This document shows, piece by piece, positions 8,092 through 16,653 of a DNA stretch of 64,000 nt; position 1 is the first letter of the stretch, and each line of letters opens with the position of its first letter. Origin of the DNA: Martinezella lusitana (GTDB lineage Bacteria > Pseudomonadota > Alphaproteobacteria > Rhizobiales > Rhizobiaceae). Location: NCBI RefSeq assembly GCF_010668395.1, contig NZ_WUEY01000005.1, forward strand, positions 310,001 through 374,000, in the 5' to 3' direction. A program made the translations under genes and the position numbers. Below the pieces are notes generated by a model that saw nothing but the letters and a program-made list of their open reading frames with translations, ran no database searches and was not told the origin of the DNA.

Positions 8092-8853
8092 AGTTTGATC
8101 GCCGAATTGAACAATCGCGGCCTTGGCGACGGGACCGGGAGCGGGCCGCTCTACAAGCGCCTGGCACAGGCGCTGACAGGTCTCGTCCAGGAAGGGCTGC
8201 TGAAGTCGGGCACGGCTCTGCCGGGCGAGCGGGATCTTGCCGGAGCCCTGCAGATCGGTCGCGTCACCGTGCGAACCGCCTATCGCGACCTGCTGGCTTC
8301 GGGCGTCATCGAGGCCCGCCATGGCAGCGGCACCTTCGTCTCGCAGCATGTCGAACGCATCGAGCAGCCGCTCTGGCGCCTCTCCTCCTTTTCGGCCGAC
8401 ATGCGCTCGCGCGGCCGCGAGCCGGCGGCGCGCATCCTGTCGCGCACCGTCAGCGCCCCGGCCCCGGAAGAATCCTTCCTCCTCGGCCTCAGCGTCGATG
8501 AACCCGTCCTGCGGCTCGACCGACTGCGCCTTGCCGACGGCCAGCCGCTCGCCATCGAGCGCGCCGTCGTGCCCGTCAAGTTCCTCGGCGAGGATGCCGT
8601 ATCCCAAGGATCGCTCTACGATGCGCTGGCGGCCAACGGCTTCAAGCCCGTGCGCGCCCAGCAAAGACTGACGGCCGTGACGCTGGACCCGACATCCGCA
8701 TCGATCCTGACCGTCAAGGCCGGAGCGCCGGCGCTTCTGATCGAGCGCGTCTCTCGCCTCGCAGACCAGCGCGTCGTTGAATATACCCGCTCGCACTATC
8801 GCGGCGATGCCTATGATTTCGTTGCCGAATTGAGAATTGGAGATGACCTATGA
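8080..8853 (+). CDS. GntR/HutC-family transcriptional regulator of amino-sugar genes
   Basis: A 257-residue GntR protein. An N-terminal winged helix-turn-helix (residues about 20-90: LPGERDLAGALQIGRVTVRTAYRDL, then HGSGTFV) is followed by a UTRA effector domain (residues about 100-250, with PVLRLDRLRLADGQPLAIERAVVP). HutC/NagR-type proteins usually sense sugar phosphates. It overlaps the next gene by 4 bp (ATGA) and heads an operon with nagA, so GlcNAc-6-phosphate or glucosamine-6-phosphate is the likely effector. ATG 8080 was chosen over an upstream in-frame ATG (8026) because the winged helix starts normally from it. Confidence 0.88.
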   Translation: MDRTSLIAELNNRGLGDGTGSGPLYKRLAQALTGLVQEGLLKSGTALPGERDLAGALQIGRVTVRTAYRDLLASGVIEARHGSGTFVSQHVERIEQPLWRLSSFSADMRSRGREPAARILSRTVSAPAPEESFLLGLSVDEPVLRLDRLRLADGQPLAIERAVVPVKFLGEDAVSQGSLYDALAANGFKPVRAQQRLTAVTLDPTSASILTVKAGAPALLIERVSRLADQRVVEYTRSHYRGDAYDFVAELRIGDDL

Positions 8854-9881
8854 GCAAGACCCAGTCCCTGATGCTGACGGAGGCCGGCCAATCGCCTGAG
8901 GTGGTTGCGACGCTGCTTGAAAAGGAAAAGCCCGCCTTCGCCGAGATCGCGAAGCTCTTCTCCTCGGGCCGTCCGTCGCTGATAACGACCGCAGCGCGCG
9001 GCTCGTCCGACCATGCCGCCACCTTCTTCAAATATCTCTTCGAGATATCCTGCGGCATCCCGGTCGCCTCCGTCGGCCCATCGATCGCCTCGGTCTACGG
9101 TGCGCCCCTCCATCTGAAGGACGGTATCCACTTCACGGTGTCACAATCCGGCGGCAGCCCTGACATCATCGCGCTGCAGGCCGCTGCCAAGAAAGGCGGC
9201 GCAACCACGATCGCCGTCGTCAACGTCACCGACAGCCCGCTTGCCAAGGAAGCGGACATCGTGCTCGGCCTCAACGCCGGCAAGGAACAGAGCGTCGCCG
9301 CGACGAAATCCTTCATCGCCTCGGTTGCAGCGCTGGCCGGCGTCACCGCGGCGATTTCTCAGGACAAGGCGCTCGTCGATGGCCTTGCAAAGCTGCCGGA
9401 GGCGCTTGCCGCGACCTCGGGCATCGATGGCAAGGCTGCCGAAGACGTGCTCTTCAATGCGTCCTCGCTCTATACCGGCGGCCGCGGCCCCGCCTTCGCC
9501 ATCGCGCTCGAAGCGGCGCTGAAGGCCAAGGAAACCGCCGGCCTGCACGCCGAAGCCTTCTCGCTGGCCGAACTCATGCACGGCCCGATGCGCCTCGTGC
9601 AGCCGGGCTTCCCGATCGTGGCATTCTCGCCCGACGATGCCGCCTTCGCCAACAACGCGCAGGCCCTCGAGCGCCTGCAGAAGCTCGGCGCAACCGCCGT
9701 CTCCTTCTCGACCGCGCCGCTCGCAGGCATCAATCTGCGCATGCCGACCACCGGCAACGGCCTGCTCGATCCGCTGGTGTCGCTGCTATGCTACTATCGC
9801 CTCATCGAATCGGTGACGCGTCGCAAGGGCTTCGACCCGGACAAGCCGGCTAACCTTCTCAAGGTAACGGAGACCATGTGA
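8850..9881 (+). CDS. SIS-domain sugar-phosphate isomerase/deaminase (NagB-II/AgaS-like)
   Basis: A 343-residue protein with two SIS domains and no glutamine amidotransferase domain, so it is not GlmS. Motifs include FTVSQSGGSPDIIAL near residue 95, SVAATKSF near 150, and EAFSLAELMHGPMRLVQPG in the second half. The tail GFDPDKPANLLKVTETM is common to this family. The likely reaction is deamination and isomerization of glucosamine-6-phosphate to fructose-6-phosphate. It overlaps the regulator by 4 bp and shares a base with nagA, indicating translational coupling. Confidence 0.85.
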   Translation: MSKTQSLMLTEAGQSPEVVATLLEKEKPAFAEIAKLFSSGRPSLITTAARGSSDHAATFFKYLFEISCGIPVASVGPSIASVYGAPLHLKDGIHFTVSQSGGSPDIIALQAAAKKGGATTIAVVNVTDSPLAKEADIVLGLNAGKEQSVAATKSFIASVAALAGVTAAISQDKALVDGLAKLPEALAATSGIDGKAAEDVLFNASSLYTGGRGPAFAIALEAALKAKETAGLHAEAFSLAELMHGPMRLVQPGFPIVAFSPDDAAFANNAQALERLQKLGATAVSFSTAPLAGINLRMPTTGNGLLDPLVSLLCYYRLIESVTRRKGFDPDKPANLLKVTETM

Positions 9882-11038
9882 TGGACTACAAGGTCTTTAC
9901 CGGCGCCCGCATCTTCGACGGCGACCGTTTTCATGAAGACAGCGCGCTTGTGGTCGGCAACGGCCGCATCCATGCCATCACCGGCGCCAACGATGTGCCC
10001 GACAATGCCGAGACCATCCGCCTGAACGGCGGCGTCCTGGCCCCCGGCTTCATCGATGCCCAGGTGAACGGCGGCGGCGGCCGCATGCTGAACGACGAAC
10101 CATCGCCCGACTCCATGTACATGATTGCCGCCGGGCACCGCCCCTACGGCACGACATCGGTGCTGCCGACGCTGATTACCGATGTCGCTGCAGCGACAAT
10201 GGCGGCGATCGAAGCGGCGGTCGAGGCCGTGAAGACCAATCGCGGCGTCATCGGCCTGCATCTGGAAGGCCCGCATCTGGCGCCGGCCCGCAAGGGCGCG
10301 CACCTCGCCGAGCTGATGCGTCCGGTCGAAGACAGCGACGTCAAGACCTTCATTCGCGCTCGCGAGGCGATCGGCACCTTGTTGATCACCATGGCGGCAG
10401 AACAGGTCACCGAGCGCCAGGTGCAGGCGCTGAGCGAAGGTGGCGTCATCATCAGCCTCGGCCACAGCGACTCCACCACCGAAGCCGCGAATGCGCGTTT
10501 CGATGCCGGCGCGCGCGGGGTAACCCACCTTTTCAACGCCATGAGCCAGATGGGCCATCGCGCGCCCGGCCTCGTCGGCGCGGCGATCGACCATCCCGCC
10601 GCCTGGTGCGGCATCATCGCCGATGGCCATCACGTCGAGCCGACGGCACTGCGGATCGCGCTGCGCGCCAAGCGCGGCGAGGGCCGGCTTTTCTTCGTCA
10701 CGGATGCCATGTCGCTCGTCGGCACCGACCTTCCGAGCTTCACGCTGAATGGCCGCACGGTCTATCGCACCAAGGGCGGCTATTGCTCCAAGCTGACGCT
10801 GGACGACGGCACGCTCGCGGGCTCGGATGTCGATATGATCTCCACGATCCGCTATGGCGTCAATTTCCTTGAGTTGCCGCTGGCCGAAGCCCTGCGCATG
10901 GCGACCTCCTATCCCGCCCGCTTCCTGCGGCTTGCCGATCGCGGTCACCTGACGCCGGGAACCCGTGCCGATCTCGTTCACATCAACGACGGCATCGAAG
11001 TCACCGAAACCTGGATCTCCGGCCAGCCTTCGGCCTGA
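9881..11038 (+). CDS. nagA: N-acetylglucosamine-6-phosphate deacetylase
   Basis: A 385-residue amidohydrolase. Metal and substrate motifs are [48 protein letters not shown] and [13 protein letters not shown]. It removes acetate from GlcNAc-6-phosphate, giving glucosamine-6-phosphate for the preceding SIS enzyme. The ATG start overlaps the preceding stop by one base; a GTG one codon earlier is less likely. I see no GlcNAc kinase or PTS gene in this operon, so the phosphorylated substrate must come from elsewhere. Confidence 0.95.
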   Translation: MDYKVFTGARIFDGDRFHEDSALVVGNGRIHAITGANDVPDNAETIRLNGGVLAPGFIDAQVNGGGGRMLNDEPSPDSMYMIAAGHRPYGTTSVLPTLITDVAAATMAAIEAAVEAVKTNRGVIGLHLEGPHLAPARKGAHLAELMRPVEDSDVKTFIRAREAIGTLLITMAAEQVTERQVQALSEGGVIISLGHSDSTTEAANARFDAGARGVTHLFNAMSQMGHRAPGLVGAAIDHPAAWCGIIADGHHVEPTALRIALRAKRGEGRLFFVTDAMSLVGTDLPSFTLNGRTVYRTKGGYCSKLTLDDGTLAGSDVDMISTIRYGVNFLELPLAEALRMATSYPARFLRLADRGHLTPGTRADLVHINDGIEVTETWISGQPSA

Positions 11039-11061
11039 CACAGCAAGCGAGGAAGCGCGGC

Positions 11062-11790
11062 ATGACCGCAGTCACGGACAGCTATTTCTCCGCCCTCATC
11101 GGCCGGCTGGAAACCCTGCGCGAAGCGCTTGCCGAGCCCATGGCCAGGGCTTCGGAAGCCATCTGCGCGGCCGCGCGCGGCGACCGCCGCGTCTACGTCT
11201 TCGGCACCGGCCATTCGCATATGCTGGCGGAAGAGGTGCATTATCGCGCCGGCGGCCTTGCCTTCACCATTCCGGTGCTTGTGGGATCCGCCATGCTGCA
11301 CGAGGGCGCCGTCATCAGCTCGGTCTACGAGCGCACCGAGGGGCTCATCCGCCCGATCTTCGAGCGCTACGGCATGCAGCCGGGCGACGTGCTGATCATC
11401 GCCTCCAACTCCGGCGTCAACGCCGCTCCGCTCGAAGCGGCGGACTATGGCCGGGAAATCGGCGCCACGGTCATCGCCATCACGTCGCTTGCCTATTCTG
11501 CCGCCATTGCCAACGGACGCAGGAAGCTCGCCGATATCGCCGATATCGTGCTGGATAACGGCCTGCCGCCGGGCGACGCCATGATCGACCTGCCGCGCAC
11601 CGGCTTGAAGGTCGGCCCGGCATCGACGGCCGTCGGAACGACGGTGCTCAATGCCATATTCGCCGATGTCGCCGCCGAGCTCTGCAAGGATGGCGATCCG
11701 CCGGTCTATCTCAGCGCCAACATGCCGGGCGCCAAGGAAATCAACCAGCAGCTGGTCAGGAAATACCGACCGCGCAATCCGCATCTCTGA
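11062..11790 (+). CDS. SIS-domain protein (UPF0309-like)
   Basis: A 242-residue single-SIS-domain protein. The sugar-phosphate-binding fold is visible in [22 protein letters not shown] (residues about 45-65) and [17 protein letters not shown] (about 110-130). Proteins of this type occur beside sugar-phosphate operons but lack a firmly known reaction. GAGGAAG lies before ATG 11062 and the gene follows nagA by 23 bp, so it belongs to the amino-sugar operon. It may act on N-acetylmannosamine or muramic acid phosphates, but that is a guess. Confidence 0.8.
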   Translation: MTAVTDSYFSALIGRLETLREALAEPMARASEAICAAARGDRRVYVFGTGHSHMLAEEVHYRAGGLAFTIPVLVGSAMLHEGAVISSVYERTEGLIRPIFERYGMQPGDVLIIASNSGVNAAPLEAADYGREIGATVIAITSLAYSAAIANGRRKLADIADIVLDNGLPPGDAMIDLPRTGLKVGPASTAVGTTVLNAIFADVAAELCKDGDPPVYLSANMPGAKEINQQLVRKYRPRNPHL

Positions 11791-11820
11791 ACGATTGGCG
11801 GATTTCCGTCCTTGATTGCG

Positions 11821-11893
11821 GAAAAGCGGAAAAATGGCGCGGCCGAGCGATTCCCGTGAAACGCTCGGCCGCCTTAGAGCTTTTCCGCTTTTC
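11821..11893. terminator. Nested palindrome, probable terminator between convergent genes
   Basis: An inner hairpin GCGGCCGAGCG / CGCTCGGCCGC (11839-11849, 11862-11872) sits inside a second perfect 13-bp inverted repeat, GAAAAGCGGAAAA (11821-11833) and its complement (11881-11893). It separates the amino-sugar operon from the convergent RND operon and could stop transcription in both directions. Confidence 0.65.
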
Positions 11894-11930
11894 TTCGAAT
11901 CGCGAAAACTCTCTATCCCTTTGTTTTCAC

Positions 11931-11979
11931 GCAATTCCGGACGCAAAACCGCGATGCGCTTTTCCTGGAATTGCTCTAG
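11931..11979. repeat. Short dispersed palindromic repeat, copy A
   Basis: GCAATTCC and GGAATTGC arms enclose a core of about 30 bp with AAAACCGC and TTTTCCT. A second, similar copy lies at 35406-35449. Both sit directly beside the 3' end of a minus-strand gene. The last bases of this copy abut the RND transporter stop codon. Confidence 0.6.
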
Positions 11980-11985
11980 CCGATA

Positions 11986-14900
11986 TCATTGCGCCGCCGC
12001 GTCGGTAGCCGAAGGCTCCTGTGTGGCGGCCTCCACCTTCTGGCGCCGCCGGCGCAGGACGACATAGAAGACGGGCGTCAGGAACAGGCCGAACAGCGTC
12101 ACGCCGAGCATGCCGGAGAAGACGGCCGTGCCGAGCGACTGACGCATTTCCGCGCCCGGACCGGTGGCGATCATCAGCGGCACGACGCCGAAGATGAAGG
12201 CGAAAGCCGTCATCAGGATCGGGCGCAGGCGCAGGTGGCTGGCCTCGATCGCCGCTTCCACCGCGCTTTTTCCTTCGAGCTGCGCCTGCCGGGCGAACTC
12301 CACGATCAGGATCGCGTTCTTGGCCGCAAGGCCGATCAGCACGATCAGGCCGATCTGCGTCAGGATGTTGTTGTCCATCCCCCTCAAATGCACGCCGATC
12401 AACGCCGCCAGAACCGCCAGCGGCACGATGAGGATGATGGCAAGCGGCAGGATCCAGCTTTCATACTGCGCCGACAGCGCCAGGAAGACGAAGATGACCG
12501 ACAGGGCGAAAATATAGATCGCCGTATTGCCGGTATGCTTCTCCTGATAGGCCAGTTCCGTCCATTCGAACGTCGTGCCCGAAGGCAGCAGGTTCTTTGT
12601 CAGGCCCTCCATGACGTCGAGAGCCGTACCGGTGGAGACACCCGGCCCCGGATTGCCCTGGACGGGAACCGAGACATACATGTTGTAGCGCTGCACGAGC
12701 GCCGGTCCGGTCGTGTCCCGGATATCGACCAGAGTGCCGAGCGGCACCAGGGCCCCGGTCGCCGAACGCACCTTCAGCGCCAGAATATCCTCCCGCTCCA
12801 TGCGATATTGCTGGTCGGCCTGCGCCCTCACCTGGTAGACGCGACCGAAAGCATTGAAATCGTTGACGTATGACGTGCCGAGGTTGATCGACAGCGTCTC
12901 GAAGATATTCGGAATCGGCACGTTGAGCGCACGCGCCTTGTCGCGGTCGATGGCCAGGAAATATTGCGGGCTGTTGGCGGAGAATGTCGTGAAGACACCG
13001 CTGACGCCCTTGTTCTGCGCGGCGGCCCCCATCAGTTGGTAGGCAAGCGGCAGGATGCGGCGCATGTCCGGATTTTCGCGGTCCATGATCTGCATCTTGA
13101 AGCCGCCCGAATTGCCGACGCCACGGATCGAGGGCGGCGGAATGGCGATGATGAAGGCCTCCTGAATGCCCTGGAGGCCGCCATAGAGCGACCCGATGAT
13201 CTTGGTGGCCGTATCGCCGGTTTTAAGCCGCTCCTCGAAAGGCTTGAACGGCGTGAAGATGACGCCGGAGTTCGAGGCATTGGTAAAGGTCGCACCGTTG
13301 AAGCCGGCGAAGGCGACCGCATTCGCGATGCCCGGCGTCTTGTCGATGATCTCGGTCGCCCTCTGTATGACGGCATTCGTGCGCGCGAGCGAGGCCCCGT
13401 CAGGCAGCTGGACGACGACGATGGCATAGCCCTGGTCCATTGTGGGAACGAAGCCCTGCGGCACGATCCTGCCCATGTACCAGGTGCCGGCCAGCAGCGC
13501 GGCAAAAACGAGAAGCGCGCAGGCGAGAGCCGTCCAGGTGGTGACGAGGTGCCGCACGATCCAGGAATAGCCGCCGCTCATGCGCTCGAAACCACGATTG
13601 AACCCGTCACCCAGGGCCCGGCCGAAGCGGGCGAAGACGTTGTTGGATTTCTCGTGGCTGTGCGGGCGCAGCACGATCGCGGCAATCGCCGGCGACAGTG
13701 TCAGCGAGTTCAGACAGGAAATCGCCGTCGCGACCGAAATCGTCACGGCGAACTGCTTGTAGAACTGCCCGGAAATGCCCGGAATGAAGGCGGTCGGCAC
13801 GAACACGGCGATGAGCACCAGCGAAATCGCCAGGACGGCCGTGCCCACCTCGTTCATCGTTACATGCGACGCCTCCTTCGGCGTCATGCCGAGCGCGAGA
13901 TTGCGCTCGACATTCTCCACCACCACGATCGCATCATCGACGACGATGCCGATGGCCAGCACCAGGCCGAACAGTGTCAGCATGTTCAGCGAGAAGCCGA
14001 AGGCCAGCAGGAAAGCGAAGGTGCCGATCAGCGAAACCGGGATGGCGATGATCGGGATGATCGCCGTCCGCCACGATTGCAGGAAGACCAGCACGACGAT
14101 GGCAACCAGTACCGCCGCCTCGAAGATCGTCTTGTAGACCTCGGTGATCGATTCGGAGATGAACTCGGTCGGGTTGTAGATGATGCGATATTCGAGACCC
14201 TGCGGAAAATCCTGCGCCAGATCCTGCATGGTCTTCTGGATATCGGCGGCGGCGGCAAGCGCGTTTGTGCCGGGCCGCGCGAAGACGCCGAGCGCGACCG
14301 CCGGGTTGCCGTTCAGATAGCTGTTGGTGACATAGTCCTGCGCGCCGAGCTCGATGCGGGCGACATCCTGCAATTGCACGAGACGGCCGTTGTCCGTCGC
14401 CTTGACGATGACGTAGCGGAATTGCCGCGCATCGGAAAAACGCCCTTGCGTCGTCACCGTGTATTGGAAGGCATTCGTGCCCGAAACGGGTGGCCCGCCG
14501 ATCGTGCCGCCGGAGACCTGCACGTTCTGGTCCCGCAGCGCCTGAACGATGTCGCCGGCGGTCATGCCGTAGGCGGCAAGCTTTTGCGGATCGAGCCAGA
14601 TGCGCAGCGAATATTGCCGCTCGCCGAAGAGCTGCACATCGCCGACGCCGTCGAGGCGGACGAGAATGTCGCGGATTCGCGTGCGGGCGTAATTGGAGAT
14701 GTAGAGCTGGTCGTAGCGATTGTTCGGCGACAGAAGATGCACGACCATCATCAGGTCGGGCGAGCTCTTGACCGTGGTGATGCCGATGCGGCGGACATCG
14801 TCGGGCAGGCGTGGCTCGGCGATGGCGACGCGGTTCTGCACCAGCACCTGCGCCTTGTCGAGATCGGTGCCGAGCTTGAAGGTGATCGTCAGGGCCATCG

Positions 14901-15165
14901 AGCCGTCGGCGCTGGAATAGGAGGACATGTAGAGCATGTCCTCGACGCCGTTGACTTCCTGCTCGATCGGCGTCGCCACCGTGTCGGCGATGGTCTGCGC
15001 GTCGGCGCCCGGATAGGACGTGCGCACCACGATCGTGGGGGGCGCGACTTCGGGATATTGCGCCACCGGCAGCTGGAAATAGGCGATGCCGCCGACGATC
15101 AGCAATATGATGGACAGGACCGACGCGAAAATCGGCCGGTCGACGAAGAAGTGGGAAAACCTCAT
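11986..15165 (-). CDS. RND-family multidrug efflux transporter (HAE1 type)
   Basis: A 1059-residue AcrB/MexB-like inner-membrane pump. The N-terminus MRFSHFFVDRPIFASVLS with PVAQYPEVAPPTIVV and the proton-relay pair in GIVVDDAIVVVENVER are diagnostic, and the length is normal for 12 membrane helices with two large periplasmic loops. It would expel hydrophobic drugs using proton motive force. Its start overlaps the stop of the membrane fusion gene by 4 bp. No outer-membrane channel gene is present, so a TolC-like protein encoded elsewhere must complete the complex. Confidence 0.95.
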   Translation of the reverse strand: MRFSHFFVDRPIFASVLSIILLIVGGIAYFQLPVAQYPEVAPPTIVVRTSYPGADAQTIADTVATPIEQEVNGVEDMLYMSSYSSADGSMALTITFKLGTDLDKAQVLVQNRVAIAEPRLPDDVRRIGITTVKSSPDLMMVVHLLSPNNRYDQLYISNYARTRIRDILVRLDGVGDVQLFGERQYSLRIWLDPQKLAAYGMTAGDIVQALRDQNVQVSGGTIGGPPVSGTNAFQYTVTTQGRFSDARQFRYVIVKATDNGRLVQLQDVARIELGAQDYVTNSYLNGNPAVALGVFARPGTNALAAAADIQKTMQDLAQDFPQGLEYRIIYNPTEFISESITEVYKTIFEAAVLVAIVVLVFLQSWRTAIIPIIAIPVSLIGTFAFLLAFGFSLNMLTLFGLVLAIGIVVDDAIVVVENVERNLALGMTPKEASHVTMNEVGTAVLAISLVLIAVFVPTAFIPGISGQFYKQFAVTISVATAISCLNSLTLSPAIAAIVLRPHSHEKSNNVFARFGRALGDGFNRGFERMSGGYSWIVRHLVTTWTALACALLVFAALLAGTWYMGRIVPQGFVPTMDQGYAIVVVQLPDGASLARTNAVIQRATEIIDKTPGIANAVAFAGFNGATFTNASNSGVIFTPFKPFEERLKTGDTATKIIGSLYGGLQGIQEAFIIAIPPPSIRGVGNSGGFKMQIMDRENPDMRRILPLAYQLMGAAAQNKGVSGVFTTFSANSPQYFLAIDRDKARALNVPIPNIFETLSINLGTSYVNDFNAFGRVYQVRAQADQQYRMEREDILALKVRSATGALVPLGTLVDIRDTTGPALVQRYNMYVSVPVQGNPGPGVSTGTALDVMEGLTKNLLPSGTTFEWTELAYQEKHTGNTAIYIFALSVIFVFLALSAQYESWILPLAIILIVPLAVLAALIGVHLRGMDNNILTQIGLIVLIGLAAKNAILIVEFARQAQLEGKSAVEAAIEASHLRLRPILMTAFAFIFGVVPLMIATGPGAEMRQSLGTAVFSGMLGVTLFGLFLTPVFYVVLRRRRQKVEAATQEPSATDAAAQ

Positions 15166-16343
15166 TGGCTCGTCCCCTGTGCATCGGCCTGGGCCGGCGG
15201 CTCGTCATCCGTCGCCTGTTGCGGCAGCTCGATCAGCTGCGGCGTCACCTTGACGCCCGGACGGATACGCATCAGCCCGTTGACGACGACCGTCTCGTCG
15301 CCGGTCATGCCGTCGCGGATGACGCGATAGCCATAGAGTTTCGGCCCGAGACGCACGGATTTGGGCGTAACGTTGCCCGCGGTGTCGACCGTATAGACCA
15401 CACGCTGGTTCTGATCCGAGCCGATGGCTTCATCGGGCACCAGGATCGCCTTGTAGCTGTTGGATCCCTGCACCTGGATGCGCCCGAACAGGCCGGGCTG
15501 AAGAACGAGATCGGGGTTCGGAAACCTGGCGCGGACGCGGATCGTGCCCGTTTCGTTGTCGACGCGGTTTTCGGCAAAGTCGAGCTTGCCCTTGAACGGC
15601 TTCTGCCGCGAATCGGCAATCGTCACGGCCACGTCAAGTCCGCCGCCACCCTGCTGCAGGGCGCTGCCGTTCTTGCGCGCCTCGTCGGCATAGGACAGCA
15701 GGCGGCGTTCGTCGACATCGAAGTAGAAATCGATGGGATCGAGCGAGACGATGGTCGTCAGCACCGTCTGGTCGGCCTGCACGAGATTGCCGACCGAGAT
15801 CAGCCGGCGGTCGATGCGGCCACTGAGCGGCGCGGTGATCCTGGTGAAATCCATGTCGAGATTGGCGCGGTCGACGGTCGCCTGCGCACCCCGCACATTT
15901 GCCTGGGCGGAAATCAGATCGCGGCGGCGATCGTCAAGCGTCGATGCCGACTGGCTGCCCGTCGTCGCCAGAGATTCGGCGCGCTTGAACTGCGCATCGG
16001 CAAGCGTGAGCGACGATTTCGCCACTTCCAGCGCCGCCGTCGATTCGTTCAGCGTGGTGATGAAGGGCCGCTGGTCGATGACGAAAAGCAGGTCGCCCTG
16101 CTTGACCATCGATCCGTCCTTGAAATGGACCTCCTGCAGATAGCCGCCGACCCTTGAGCGCACGGAGACCTCATCGACCGCCTGGAAGCGCCCGATGAAT
16201 TCGTCGCTGTCGACGACCTCGCGGACGACCGGCTTGGCGACGGTGACGGGTGGGGCCGGCGGAGCGCTCTGCGCCAAGGCCTGAGCACTCGAAAAAGCGG
16301 TAGTAAGACAGATGAACAAAACGGCACGCGGCAGCATCGGCAT
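15162..16343 (-). CDS. RND efflux periplasmic adaptor (membrane fusion protein)
   Basis: A 393-residue adaptor with an N-terminal signal peptide (MPMLPRAVLFICLTTAFSSA, then QALAQSAPP), a beta-barrel/lipoyl region (IGRFQAVDEVSVRSRVGGYLQEV and FKDGSMVKQGDLLFVID) and a central helical hairpin (residues about 95-165). It links the RND pump to the outer-membrane channel. ATG 16343 follows a GAGGGGGG tract; ATG 16337 is also possible. An in-frame extension upstream to 16418 lacks signal-peptide character. It is the first gene of the two-gene operon. Confidence 0.93.
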   Translation of the reverse strand: MPMLPRAVLFICLTTAFSSAQALAQSAPPAPPVTVAKPVVREVVDSDEFIGRFQAVDEVSVRSRVGGYLQEVHFKDGSMVKQGDLLFVIDQRPFITTLNESTAALEVAKSSLTLADAQFKRAESLATTGSQSASTLDDRRRDLISAQANVRGAQATVDRANLDMDFTRITAPLSGRIDRRLISVGNLVQADQTVLTTIVSLDPIDFYFDVDERRLLSYADEARKNGSALQQGGGGLDVAVTIADSRQKPFKGKLDFAENRVDNETGTIRVRARFPNPDLVLQPGLFGRIQVQGSNSYKAILVPDEAIGSDQNQRVVYTVDTAGNVTPKSVRLGPKLYGYRVIRDGMTGDETVVVNGLMRIRPGVKVTPQLIELPQQATDDEPPAQADAQGTSQ

Positions 16344-16547
16344 GAAGCCCCCCTCGAAAAACCGCGTACGGCAAGAAGCGCCGTCATCACGGTAAGCGCT
16401 CACGAAATTTGCCTGCAACTTTCCGCGAAGGACCTGTCGCCACTTGGCGCAATGCTATCAGGTCACTTCGGACTTTCCCAACATGCGCCACAGGTCTCTT
16501 CAACCCGGGTATCATCCGGCCTCAGGGCCGGCACCACGCGCTCATGT

Positions 16548-16560
16548 ATAAACGGTTTAT
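16548..16560. promoter_or_regulatory. Possible operator upstream of the RND operon
   Basis: A perfect 13-bp inverted repeat ATAAAC-G-GTTTAT lies about 205 bp upstream of the adaptor start, in the 310-bp gap before uup. It resembles a TetR-type site, but no local regulator gene is present, so the assignment is tentative. Nothing else is recognisable in this gap. Confidence 0.35.
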
Positions 16561-16653
16561 CGAATTCGACAACAGGCAATGAAGCGATAGTGCCCGCAAC
16601 CGCTTGTTTTTCCTTGCAGAGAAGGAGGCTATCAGGATGAAGCGCAAGGGCTC

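Noticed and set aside
12964..15330. A 788-residue plus-strand open frame
   Set aside because: Lies entirely antisense to the RND transporter, with no domains and no ribosome-binding site.
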